Below, one piece after another: positions 1-6,966 of a DNA stretch of 63,326 bases. Source of the stretch: an uncultured Clostridia bacterium (lineage in GTDB: Bacteria > Bacillota > Clostridia > Oscillospirales > Acutalibacteraceae); assembly GCA_947171615.1 (NCBI GenBank), contig CAMVYG010000001.1, forward strand, positions 1-63,326, read 5' to 3'. A program made the translations under genes and the position numbers. The notes below the pieces were generated by a model, which saw only the letters and a list, made by a program, of their open reading frames with translations, was not told the origin of the DNA and did no database searches. How positions within the stretch are numbered: the stretch's first letter is position 1; every line of letters starts with the position of its first letter.

Positions 1-183
1 TCTAAATTGAGTTCCGGTTTTTCTATCTACATATTGTGGCCAATATGTTTCTGTAGTTGTAATAGTATTATTGTCTTTTTTGATATGGACTTTCCTGTCT
101 TTGCCAAACCCACTATGCTTTTCACAGTTTACTGGCATAAGCAATATTTCATATACCTGCTTACTTTTTGTATCATCTATCAC
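1..183 (-). CDS. Hypothetical protein, N-terminal part, cut by the window edge
   Basis: Read on the minus strand, an open frame runs from a GTG at 181-183 to the window edge without a stop, giving about 61 residues (it begins MIDDTKSKQVYEILL). A GAGG-type ribosome binding site lies about ten bases upstream of the GTG. The stretch is much more AT-rich than the large genes of this window. No family was recognised: the fragment is hydrophilic, rich in Lys, Thr and Asp, and shows no signal peptide or membrane segment. It lies downstream of the rlmD-like gene in the same orientation, across a gap of about 170 bases with no clear terminator. It could be a genuine small protein or a chance open frame. 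Confidence 0.4.
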   Translation of the reverse strand, partial: MIDDTKSKQVYEILLMPVNCEKHSGFGKDRKVHIKKDNNTITTTETYWPQYVDRKTGTQFR

Positions 184-352
184 TAATTATCAACCTCGTT
201 TTGAATTATGCTTTTTCTTATTTTTATAAGGCCCCTTCTCATCTTTCACCACATTCTTGCATCTTTGCTTTTCTCTCTGAACAAAATTAAATGTGCTAAT
301 TGGCATAATGGTAGGGTGAGAATTGCTCATCTAAAATATTTATCTTTTTTTA

Positions 353-1522
353 TCAACATCTGCTTTTGCGAGAAAGCTGTACCACGCATTCAATATGCTG
401 GGTATGGGGGAACATATCCACGGGCTGGATTTTTTGGACTTTGTAGTGGTTTGCCTGCAAAAAGCGGAGATCCCGGGCGAGGGTTTCGGGATTGCAGGAG
501 ATATAAACCGCCTTATTTGGGGCCAGGGAGCAGAGCGCTTCTAAAAACTCTTTGCTGGCGCCTGCCCGGGGCGGGTCCAGAAACACGTTATCAAATTTTT
601 GGCCCTCAAGGGCGGCAGCTGCCATAAATTCCCCTGCGTCTGCGCAGGTGAAGTAAATATTTTTCACCTGATTTTCCCTGGCGTTTGTGATGGCGTCCCT
701 TACGGCGTCCCGGTTCACTTCCACTCCCAGCACATTTCCCGCGCCGCTTTTCGCCGCTACAAGCCCGATGGTGCCGATCCCGCAGTAAGCGTCCAGCACC
801 CGTTCCTTCCCGGTCAGCGCCGCATATTCCATGGCTTTCCCGTAAAGGAGCTCTGTCTGCACCGGATTGATCTGGTAAAAGGACTTGGGCGAAATGCGGA
901 ATTTACAGCCGCAGAGCAGATCGGTAATATACCCCGGGCCGTACAGCGTTTTTTCCCGCTGGCCCAGCACCATGGAGGTGCGGGTATCGTTCACATTCTG
1001 AACGATGGTGGTGATCTCCGGGTGAAGCTTCAAAAGCTCCTCCATAAAGTGTTTTTTTGCCGTGAACACCGGGGTGCCTGTTACCAGCACCACCATGATC
1101 TCCCCTGTCTGAAAGCCCCGCTTTACCAGCACATGGCGCAAAAACCCCCGGCCTGTGTCTTCCTCATAGGGGCGAAGCTTGAAGGCCTTTAAAAGCTTTC
1201 TGATGGAAACGATGATCTCATCGGCCTTTTGATCCTCTGTGAGACAGGAATCCACCGGCACCACCCAATGGGTACCGGACTGATACACCCCGGAGATGAT
1301 CTTTCCGCCCCGCCTGTCCCAGGCAAAGGCGGCCTGCACCTTGTTGCGGTAATGATAGGGATGCTCCATGCCCAGGATGGGTTCTATTTTTCCAAAGTGA
1401 CCCAACAGCTTCCGGCAGCGGTCCTGCTTCCACTGAAGCTGCCGCTCATAGTTCAGGTTTTGCAGCTGGCACCCGCCGCATTTCCGGTAAACCGGACACT
1501 GGCTTTCTGTTTTTACTTCCAT
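353..1522 (-). CDS. rlmD: 23S rRNA (uracil-C5)-methyltransferase, RlmD/RumA (TrmA) family
   Basis: Predicted SAM-dependent RNA uracil-C5 methyltransferase of the RlmD/RumA/RlmCD group, acting in the cytoplasm on 23S rRNA (U1939 in RlmD; some Gram-positive members also modify U747). Visible family marks are a CPVYRKCGGCQ iron-sulfur motif near the N-terminus (the fourth cysteine is probably in VDSC), the SAM-binding motif DAYCGIGTIGL, the FLDPPRAG motif, and the catalytic-cysteine motif ISCNP near the C-terminus. A frame extension of 20 codons exists upstream, but the ATG at 1522 is preceded by GGGAGG with an eight-base gap. It also places the cysteine motif eight residues in, so I use that start (389 aa). 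No TRAM domain is seen before the cluster, as in the shorter family members. It is a housekeeping gene and looks unrelated to the surface locus. The exact target base cannot be told from sequence. Confidence 0.93.
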   Translation of the reverse strand: MEVKTESQCPVYRKCGGCQLQNLNYERQLQWKQDRCRKLLGHFGKIEPILGMEHPYHYRNKVQAAFAWDRRGGKIISGVYQSGTHWVVPVDSCLTEDQKADEIIVSIRKLLKAFKLRPYEEDTGRGFLRHVLVKRGFQTGEIMVVLVTGTPVFTAKKHFMEELLKLHPEITTIVQNVNDTRTSMVLGQREKTLYGPGYITDLLCGCKFRISPKSFYQINPVQTELLYGKAMEYAALTGKERVLDAYCGIGTIGLVAAKSGAGNVLGVEVNRDAVRDAITNARENQVKNIYFTCADAGEFMAAAALEGQKFDNVFLDPPRAGASKEFLEALCSLAPNKAVYISCNPETLARDLRFLQANHYKVQKIQPVDMFPHTQHIECVVQLSRKSRC

Positions 1523-1530
1523 GGAATGCG

Positions 1531-1536
1531 CCTCCC
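1531..1536 (-). promoter_or_regulatory. Ribosome binding site deciding the rlmD start
   Basis: GGGAGG on the minus strand, eight bases before the ATG at 1522. The upstream in-frame ATG at 1582 has no such site, so the shorter reading is preferred. Confidence 0.75.
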
Positions 1537-1588
1537 GCGCTGGATTATTTTTTTGTAATTGGATGAACAGTTTAGCAATCATTACTTA

Positions 1589-1704
1589 CTGTCATTCTAA
1601 ACCTTAAGTGAAGAATCTTGGTTTGCAGAGACTGATAGATAAAAGGCCTTTTTAGCCGCTGACTGTGATATATTCGAGATTCTTCGCTTCGCTCAGAATG
1701 ACAG
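1589..1704. repeat. Interspersed palindromic repeat, copy 1
   Basis: About 116 bases bounded by inverted ends: CTGTCATTCT at the left and AGAATGACAG at the right. The inner arms read GAAGAATCT and AGATTCTTCGCTTCGCTC. The centre contains GCAGAGACTGA and a run like AAAAGGCCTTTTTAGC, shared with the other copies. It looks like a small non-coding mobile repeat (MITE- or REP-like) or a degenerate family of DNA hairpins. No transposase is nearby. Confidence 0.7.
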
Positions 1705-1727
1705 TGTGGAATAGTTTTTAGCTCTTA

Positions 1728-1884
1728 CTGTCATTACTGAACAAAAAACAAAGTGAACTTTGTTTTCTTGGAAGAATCTCAATTTGCAGAGACTGACGGG
1801 CAAAAGGGCTTTATTAGCTGTTGGCCAGGATATAACCGAGATCCTTCATAAAGATGCGAAGCATCTTTTGCTCAGTGATAACAG
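1728..1884. repeat. Interspersed palindromic repeat, copy 2
   Basis: About 157 bases with the same layout as copy 1, but with two extra inner palindromes: AACAAAGTGAACTTTGTT near the left end and GATGCGAAGCATC near the right end. These additions make it longer and suggest nested growth of hairpins within the repeat. Confidence 0.65.
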
Positions 1885-1967
1885 GGGAGTAGTCAGAAAT
1901 GTGTAAAACATTTTTGATTTGTCAAAACTCAGTGACTCATACCCTTGGAATAATATCAAAACGCTAT

Positions 1968-2269
1968 TCAGGACAATTTCTCAAATAAATTCAATTTTTC
2001 TGCCAAGTCCATCCACTCTGGATTATCCTTTTCTATAAGTGCCGTCTTTTTTGCCCTTGTCCACCCTTTAATTTCCTTTTCTCTTGCAATAGCGCGGATT
2101 GAATTTCCAAGCTGCTATCAAAATATACCAGCTTATGGACTTTATACTTTTTTGTAAACCCTTCTACCAGAGCATTTTTATGTTCATAAATTCGTCTTTC
2201 CAGGTTGTTCGTAACTCCGGTATATAACACTGTGTTATTTCTATTTGTGAGTATATAGACAAAATACAT
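1968..2269 (-). pseudogene. Small GIY-YIG nuclease-domain protein, frameshifted
   Basis: The N-terminal part, beginning MYFVYILTNRNNTVLYTGVT, matches the single-domain GIY-YIG family (UPF0213/YhbQ-like), with the VYI...YTG core and the following ERRIYEHK helix. The starting frame ends early, at 2033 (78 residues), with a tail that does not fit the family. Reading on in the neighbouring frame gives the expected ending: AIAREKEIKGWTRAKKTAL followed by IEKDNPEWMDLAEKL and a stop at 1968. One base appears to be missing near the Ser-Ala codons around 2090-2100. The gene is therefore either a recent pseudogene or carries a sequencing error. An AAGGTG lies about seven bases before the ATG. It sits between copies of the palindromic repeat. 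The family is usually about 80-100 aa; its cellular role is poorly defined, and a DNA repair role has been proposed for some members. Confidence 0.8.
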
Positions 2270-2317
2270 CCTGTTTCACCTTTTCGATAGGTTCTCTAAT
2301 CCTTGGCTGAGATATGG

Positions 2318-2350
2318 CCGAGATTCTTCACTTTCGGTTCAGGATGACAG
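2318..2350. repeat. Palindromic repeat, right half only
   Basis: CCGAGATTCTTC...CAGGATGACAG resembles the right end of the neighbouring repeats. The matching left end is not visible upstream, where the GIY-YIG gene begins, so this is a truncated copy. Confidence 0.5.
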
Positions 2351-2373
2351 CAAGAAGTTGTTTTCAGCTCTTA

Positions 2374-2493
2374 TTGTCATTCTGAGCGAAGCGAAGAATC
2401 TCGGTTTGTAGAAACCAATGGGCAAAAGGGCTTTTTAGTTGTTAGTTGAGATATAGGCGAGATCCTTCGGCGTTGTACGCCTCAGGATGACAG
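2374..2493. repeat. Interspersed palindromic repeat, copy 4
   Basis: About 120 bases. The left end is TTGTCATTCTGAGCGAAGCG, the cleanest version of the motif, and the right end is CTCAGGATGACAG. The inner right arm contains GGCGTTGTACGCC. The centre shares the GGGCAAAAGGGCTTTTTAG segment with copies 1, 2 and 5. Confidence 0.7.
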
Positions 2494-2517
2494 GGGGAAG
2501 TTGTTTTTAGCTCTTAC

Positions 2518-2658
2518 TGTCATTACTGAACAGAAAACAAAGTGAACTTTGTTTTCTTGGAAGAATCTCGATTTGCAGAGGCTGACGGTCAAAAGGGCTT
2601 TTTAGTTGCTAGTTGAGATATAGGCGAGATCCTTCGGCGTTACACGCATCAGGATGAC
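2518..2658. repeat. Interspersed palindromic repeat, copy 5
   Basis: About 141 bases. The left part matches copy 2 almost exactly, including the AACAAAGTGAACTTTGTT palindrome, while the right part matches copy 4 (GATCCTTCGGCGTTACACGC). It therefore looks like a hybrid of the two. A further weak fragment follows to about 2713. Together with the preceding copies it accounts for most of the non-coding DNA between the GIY-YIG gene and the terminator. Confidence 0.65.
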
Positions 2659-2754
2659 GTGAGGAGTGGTTGTTGATTAGGATAGCCGCTGGCTGGGATA
2701 GTCTCAAGATGATAATTATTGCTATTGTATGTTTTTTTCCAGTATACCAAACTT

Positions 2755-2805
2755 CCGAATAAAAGGAAAGACCCATGCTTTCGCATGGGTCTTCCTTTTA
2801 TTCGG
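2755..2805 (-). terminator. Strong intrinsic terminator at the end of the surface locus
   Basis: An inverted repeat with arms of about 23 bases (one base bulged) and a four-base loop. On the minus strand the core stem is GACCCATGC-GAAA-GCATGGGTC, followed by TTTCCTTTTATT. The other strand also has a trailing CCTTTTATT, so it may work in both directions. It lies about 40 bases past the stop of the last surface gene. A smaller hairpin (CAGCC-GCAA-GGCTG, 2822-2835) lies between the stop and this terminator. Confidence 0.85.
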
Positions 2806-2846
2806 GGTTAGCCGAATTTTTCAGCCTTGCGGCTGTTTATTACTGA

Positions 2847-5800
2847 TTACTCAGCTGCCTCAGGCATGGTGATCTCGGTACCATAGAAGGTAGCGGGAAC
2901 ACTCAGAGAAGCGAACATCAGGTCGGCATAAGACCAGGTCACGGTATCGCCTACGATATCGGTGAAGGGGTTCTTAATGTCGGTGCTGTTCTTAATGGTC
3001 AGCTTCTCCTCAGCGGTGAGGCCCAGATAATGGTTGGTCATGGTAGCAGATTCCATACGCTTGATGTTAGCGCCAGCGCGGAAGGTGCCATCATTGTAAC
3101 CGTTGATGGTGCCGTTGTTGCACAGAGCAGCAACGTAATCCTTAGCCCAGCTGGAAACCTTATCAAAGTCGGAAATCTTATCGGTAGTGCCGCCCTTCTC
3201 AACCTTCACGCCAAAGGCCTTGGCGATCATGATGGAAGCCTCTTCACGGGTGATCTTGGCATTGGGACGAACCTTGCCGTCGCCGTCGCCTACGGTGATG
3301 CCGGCCTCCTCAGCGCAAGCAATGTAGGAAGTATACCAGGCATTGCCTACGTCGGTGAAGCTGGGCTTACCATAATCCTTTGTGGGATCATAGACGCCGG
3401 AAGCAACAACCAGCATCTTCAGCAGCTCTGCACGGGTGACGTTAGCGGAAGGACGAACCTTGCCGTCGCCATCGCCAACCATGTAGCCGCGGAATGCAGC
3501 GATCAGGGTGGTGCCGTCGTCGGGCTTATAGGTCTTGATATCGACGATCTTCTCTACAGAACCGTCTACAGACCAGCCTACGAACTCAGCGCCCTTCACC
3601 ACATTGGTGACCTTGGGCAGAGCAACGATCAGGCCATCAGCGTCAACTTCGCCCTCTTCGAACTCAGCCTTGCCGTAACCCATGGTATCGAAGCTGATGC
3701 CGGAGGTAACGGGCTGGCCCTTACGGTTAATGGGAGCGGTAACCTTTACGGTCTTGCCGGTGACATCGTTAAAGTTCTTACCCAGGGCAGTAGCGCCATC
3801 AGCAGAAGCGGCGAAGGTCAAATCGATCTTAAGATCCTGACCAGCCAGGCTGCTGAAGTCCCAAGCTTCCTCACCGCCTGCTACGGGCTCAACAGGAGTC
3901 AGTGCGGGAATGGTCAGGGTCTTTTCGTCGGGATCTTCACCAACAACAAACTTCACTTCGGCGGTAACTTCGCCAACTACCTTAACACCAACTACGGTAT
4001 CGCCTTCGTCGTTCAGAATGAACTCCAGACCAGCGGGGGCGGTAGTGCTGGTGTCAACTGCAGCGCCTTCCAGCTTAACGCCGGCAGGCAGTGTCCAGGT
4101 GCTGCCCTTTACTACTTCGCCCTCAACGGTCACATCCTCAGTGCCGTCAAAGGTGTTGTCAGAGGGCTCCTTGCTTTCGCCGCTGGCAGTGTAGATGGGT
4201 TCACCCAGATCCTTCAGAGCGGCCTCGATATCGGCATCGCTGAAGTAGGTTCCTACAGTACCCTGAGCATCGCCGAAGCCTTCAACCATAACGGGAGCAT
4301 TCTTGATAGCAGCGATCACAGCGTCCTTATCGGCGTTATCGGGAATTCTGCCAGCAGGAACATCAGCAGTGATGGTATTAGCATCAGCCTTCTCGATGTT
4401 ACCGGACAGAGTTGCGGGGAACTTGTAGTTCTCGCCATTGATCTCTTTCTCAGTACCCAGAGCGCTGGCGGGAGTAACCTTGATCTCAATGCCGTCTCCT
4501 GCGTCAGCGGTAGCATACTCGATGCCGGTGATACCGAAGTCTGCCAGGGTCACGTTGGGAGTAGTGATCTGGCCCTTGAACTCGGTAGTGCCGTCGTAGG
4601 TCTTGTTCAGGTTATCGAAGCTCACGGTGGTTACGCCCTTGCCAATGGTCAGGGCTACAGTGACGCTTACCACATCGGTGGTAGCGGGCAGAGTGAACTC
4701 GAAGGTAGCGTCGCTGCCGTCAGCACCGTTGTTTGTGATGCTGATGCCGGTAGCAGAAGCGCCGGTAACCTTTACGTCGCTCAGAATGCCGCCGTCCAGA
4801 GAAGCAGCAGTAACTGTACCAGTTACCTTACCGCCCAGGTTGGAAACGGTGGTTCCGGTTACATTGTCACCAGAATAGGTGGCAGTGCCGCCGGTGGTAT
4901 TCAGGGTGTACTTCGCTTCGCTTACTTCACCCTTAACACCGGTCACCTTACCGCCGGCGAAGGTGTAAGCAGATGCCTGAGCACCAGACAGGGTGGTCTT
5001 CAGGGTAACCTCAACATCATTGACAGTACCCTGAGTGGCAGAGCTCTTATACGTAGCGTCATAGGCCACGGTAACCTTGTCGGTGCCGACCAGGCCTTCA
5101 GAAGTAGTGAAGGTATAAGTGCCGCTTACCGTCAAATTGGTAGCGCCCTGCTTAATGCCAGGAACATTTGTGATCTTGGCAGCTGCAGGCAGAGTCAGAG
5201 CCTTCGCGGCCAGGTTAGCAGTGGTCTCAACCTCTTTGGTACCAACTGCGTTACCGGTGGAATCGGAAACAGCACACTTGATCTTCTTGCCAACTTCGCT
5301 GGCAGCAGGAGTGTACTTATTGCCGTTAGCGGTACCCTTTGCAGCAGCGCCGCCTACCGTCCATGTGTACTTGGCAGTGGTGGCATTGCCGCCGCTGTAA
5401 GTAGCGGTGATGGTCTCGCCGTATACCGGGCTCATCTTATCCAGCGTTACAGTACCAGTAAGAGCAGGCTTCACCGTAAAGGTCTCGGTGGTGCTGATCT
5501 CAGCGGTGGGATCGCCGGAGGTAGAGGTATGAGTGGCCGCAGCGGCCTTAATGGTATAGTTCTTAGCAGAATCCAGAGCAGAACCCTTAATGGTCAGTTC
5601 AACCTCGGTATCGCTCTTGCGGGTAACAGCGGTCACAGCGCCGGCTACCGGGCTGGAACCATCCATAACGGAGAAGTCAGCCGCAGCAGGGGCGGTAGCC
5701 CACTTACCGTTCTTCAGCGTTACCGTGATCTTAGCGGTATCCACGGGATTCAGCTTCTGGTTGGCAGCGATGCTGATCTTGGGATCGTTGGAAACGATCT

Positions 5801-6689
5801 CAAAATAAACGCGATCGCCAAAATCGATGTTGTCGGTAGAAGCGCCGTCATTTGCGGTACCCCTGGAATCGCCCATGTTATCCAGGTCTCTACCGTTCTG
5901 GTTATAAGCAATTGCCGTAACCTGACCGGCGTTGCTGTTTGTTTTTTCAGGCGCGATCTCAATATAGTACTTACCGGCCGCGCCAGAGGCTGTTGCCTCG
6001 ATCAGAACTTCCCAGGCGCCCTCAACGGGAATGTAACCGGAGCCGCCGCTGAACTGGTTGGTCCACCGGTCAGTTGCGTTGCCATCCTTATCCTTTTCGT
6101 TCAGGTAGGCAGCCGTAACCATGGTAAATCCCGTAGCGCCGGGCAGATACTTTCCTACTTTCGGATCTGTAAACACGTAAGCATTACATGCTTTTCCGTA
6201 AGCAGCAGGATGGCCGACCGACTTGGTGTTGACGGTGATCGCATCCTTAGGAGCCTGCAAAACAGGCGTTGTTCCCATTGTGAAGCCGCCATTTTCATTG
6301 TTGGGGGCATACACGTTCATATCGATTGCGATATAGAACTTGGAACCCTTGCCGATCTGATAAGGGCTTGCTTCCGTACCTGCGCCCTCCCATTTGGGAG
6401 CTGCAATTACCGTATCAAGCTCAGCAAAAGCCGCCTTAAAATCCGCTTCCGTGGCTTCGCCGTTCTCATCGCCAGCAACCACGCCATCTCCATGCTGTTT
6501 CATCAGATTGTCTTCTCGTGCACTAGGCCGGGAAAAGACAGCTGCATCCTTTGTATTCGGAACATCAACTATCTTCACGCCTATTGAAGCAACTTTTCCT
6601 GTGGTCGCTGCACTCGCGCTCAACGGCAAAGCCGCTACTACGAGCAGAACGGCCAGAGCAATTGATAGTGCTCTTTTCATCGTCTTCAT
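2847..6689 (-). CDS. Protein E: secreted SLH-anchored surface protein with Ig-like modules
   Basis: A 1280-residue exported protein, predicted to be held on the cell wall. The signal peptide (MKTMKR, then a hydrophobic run ending ALPLSASA) is cut near residue 27. The ATG at 6689 has GGAGG five bases upstream. Residues about 28-275 form a module that recurs in protein D (KGSKFYIAID, NQFSGGSGY, GKYYIEIAPE). Its strand pattern could be a cohesin-like sandwich, which is a guess. Around 413-480 is an Ig-like repeat with VGKKIKCAV. Near 696 a KTYDGTTEF string marks a YDG-type module. At about 1050 an EFVGW (InlB B-repeat-like) segment precedes SLH domains at 1069-1280. It is the last gene of the five, 277 bases after D and just before a strong terminator. 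The wall anchor suggests it is a scaffold or base for the dockerin proteins. The middle is rich in Thr, Val, Ala and Gly, with very few cysteines. Confidence 0.9.
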   Translation of the reverse strand: MKTMKRALSIALAVLLVVAALPLSASAATTGKVASIGVKIVDVPNTKDAAVFSRPSAREDNLMKQHGDGVVAGDENGEATEADFKAAFAELDTVIAAPKWEGAGTEASPYQIGKGSKFYIAIDMNVYAPNNENGGFTMGTTPVLQAPKDAITVNTKSVGHPAAYGKACNAYVFTDPKVGKYLPGATGFTMVTAAYLNEKDKDGNATDRWTNQFSGGSGYIPVEGAWEVLIEATASGAAGKYYIEIAPEKTNSNAGQVTAIAYNQNGRDLDNMGDSRGTANDGASTDNIDFGDRVYFEIVSNDPKISIAANQKLNPVDTAKITVTLKNGKWATAPAAADFSVMDGSSPVAGAVTAVTRKSDTEVELTIKGSALDSAKNYTIKAAAATHTSTSGDPTAEISTTETFTVKPALTGTVTLDKMSPVYGETITATYSGGNATTAKYTWTVGGAAAKGTANGNKYTPAASEVGKKIKCAVSDSTGNAVGTKEVETTANLAAKALTLPAAAKITNVPGIKQGATNLTVSGTYTFTTSEGLVGTDKVTVAYDATYKSSATQGTVNDVEVTLKTTLSGAQASAYTFAGGKVTGVKGEVSEAKYTLNTTGGTATYSGDNVTGTTVSNLGGKVTGTVTAASLDGGILSDVKVTGASATGISITNNGADGSDATFEFTLPATTDVVSVTVALTIGKGVTTVSFDNLNKTYDGTTEFKGQITTPNVTLADFGITGIEYATADAGDGIEIKVTPASALGTEKEINGENYKFPATLSGNIEKADANTITADVPAGRIPDNADKDAVIAAIKNAPVMVEGFGDAQGTVGTYFSDADIEAALKDLGEPIYTASGESKEPSDNTFDGTEDVTVEGEVVKGSTWTLPAGVKLEGAAVDTSTTAPAGLEFILNDEGDTVVGVKVVGEVTAEVKFVVGEDPDEKTLTIPALTPVEPVAGGEEAWDFSSLAGQDLKIDLTFAASADGATALGKNFNDVTGKTVKVTAPINRKGQPVTSGISFDTMGYGKAEFEEGEVDADGLIVALPKVTNVVKGAEFVGWSVDGSVEKIVDIKTYKPDDGTTLIAAFRGYMVGDGDGKVRPSANVTRAELLKMLVVASGVYDPTKDYGKPSFTDVGNAWYTSYIACAEEAGITVGDGDGKVRPNAKITREEASIMIAKAFGVKVEKGGTTDKISDFDKVSSWAKDYVAALCNNGTINGYNDGTFRAGANIKRMESATMTNHYLGLTAEEKLTIKNSTDIKNPFTDIVGDTVTWSYADLMFASLSVPATFYGTEITMPEAAE
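2850..3485 (-). other. SLH domain region of protein E
   Basis: The last 212 residues hold two full SLH repeats and two halves. The marks are VRPSANVTRAELLKML, FTDVGNAWYTSYI with VRPNAKITREEASIMI, then DFDKVSSWAKDYV with GYNDGTFRAG. It ends with FTDIVGDTVTWSYADL. SLH domains bind pyruvylated secondary wall polymers, so this part should hold the protein at the cell surface. The third repeat reads AGANIKRMES where ITRAE is usual, so it may bind less tightly. Confidence 0.88.
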
Positions 6690-6805
6690 AGTTTCCTCCA
6701 GTTTGTTTATATTTTTAGCCTTTTGAGACGAATCTCCCTAAGATTTTTCCTCCTCCTTCTTCTATCGGTTTCACTGTCAAATAGAACTAAGTAGTTTATT
6801 TCACA

Positions 6806-6870
6806 ACTTTCTCCCAATGCTGCCGTTTTGAACAAGCAATTTTGCTGCTCAAAACGACAGTGGGGAAAGT
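6806..6870. repeat. Large imperfect hairpin in the D-E spacer
   Basis: Arms of about 29-34 bases: the left begins ACTTTCTCCCAATGCTG and the right ends ACAGTGGGGAAAGT. The inner arms are CCGTTTTGAACAAGCAA against TTGCTGCTCAAAACG. No T-run follows on either strand, so it is not a standard terminator. A very similar hairpin lies at the matching place in the C-D spacer (13168-13233). The spacer spans 6690-6966 and has no gene. Confidence 0.65.
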
Positions 6871-6907
6871 GGAAAATCGTATGATTTTTCTTGCCGACTC
6901 CATCAGC

Positions 6908-6930
6908 GCTGTCTTCTCAAAGATGACAGC
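6908..6930. repeat. Short palindrome just downstream of gene D
   Basis: GCTGTC...GACAGC around a short centre. It resembles a shrunken copy of the TGTCATTCTGAG-type repeat and lies about 40 bases past the stop of protein D. No T-run follows. Confidence 0.4.
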
Positions 6931-6966
6931 AGGAGAAAATCAAATCTGTAAATGAAGCTTTACAAA

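Noticed and set aside
288..335. tRNA-like string (AATTGGCATAATGGTAGGGTGAG)
   Set aside because: It resembles a D-arm, but no acceptor or T-arm pairing was found on either side.
6775..6780. TTGACA (-35 box) before gene E
   Set aside because: No acceptable -10 box follows at 16-18 bases; that place is taken by a GGAGG-rich stretch.
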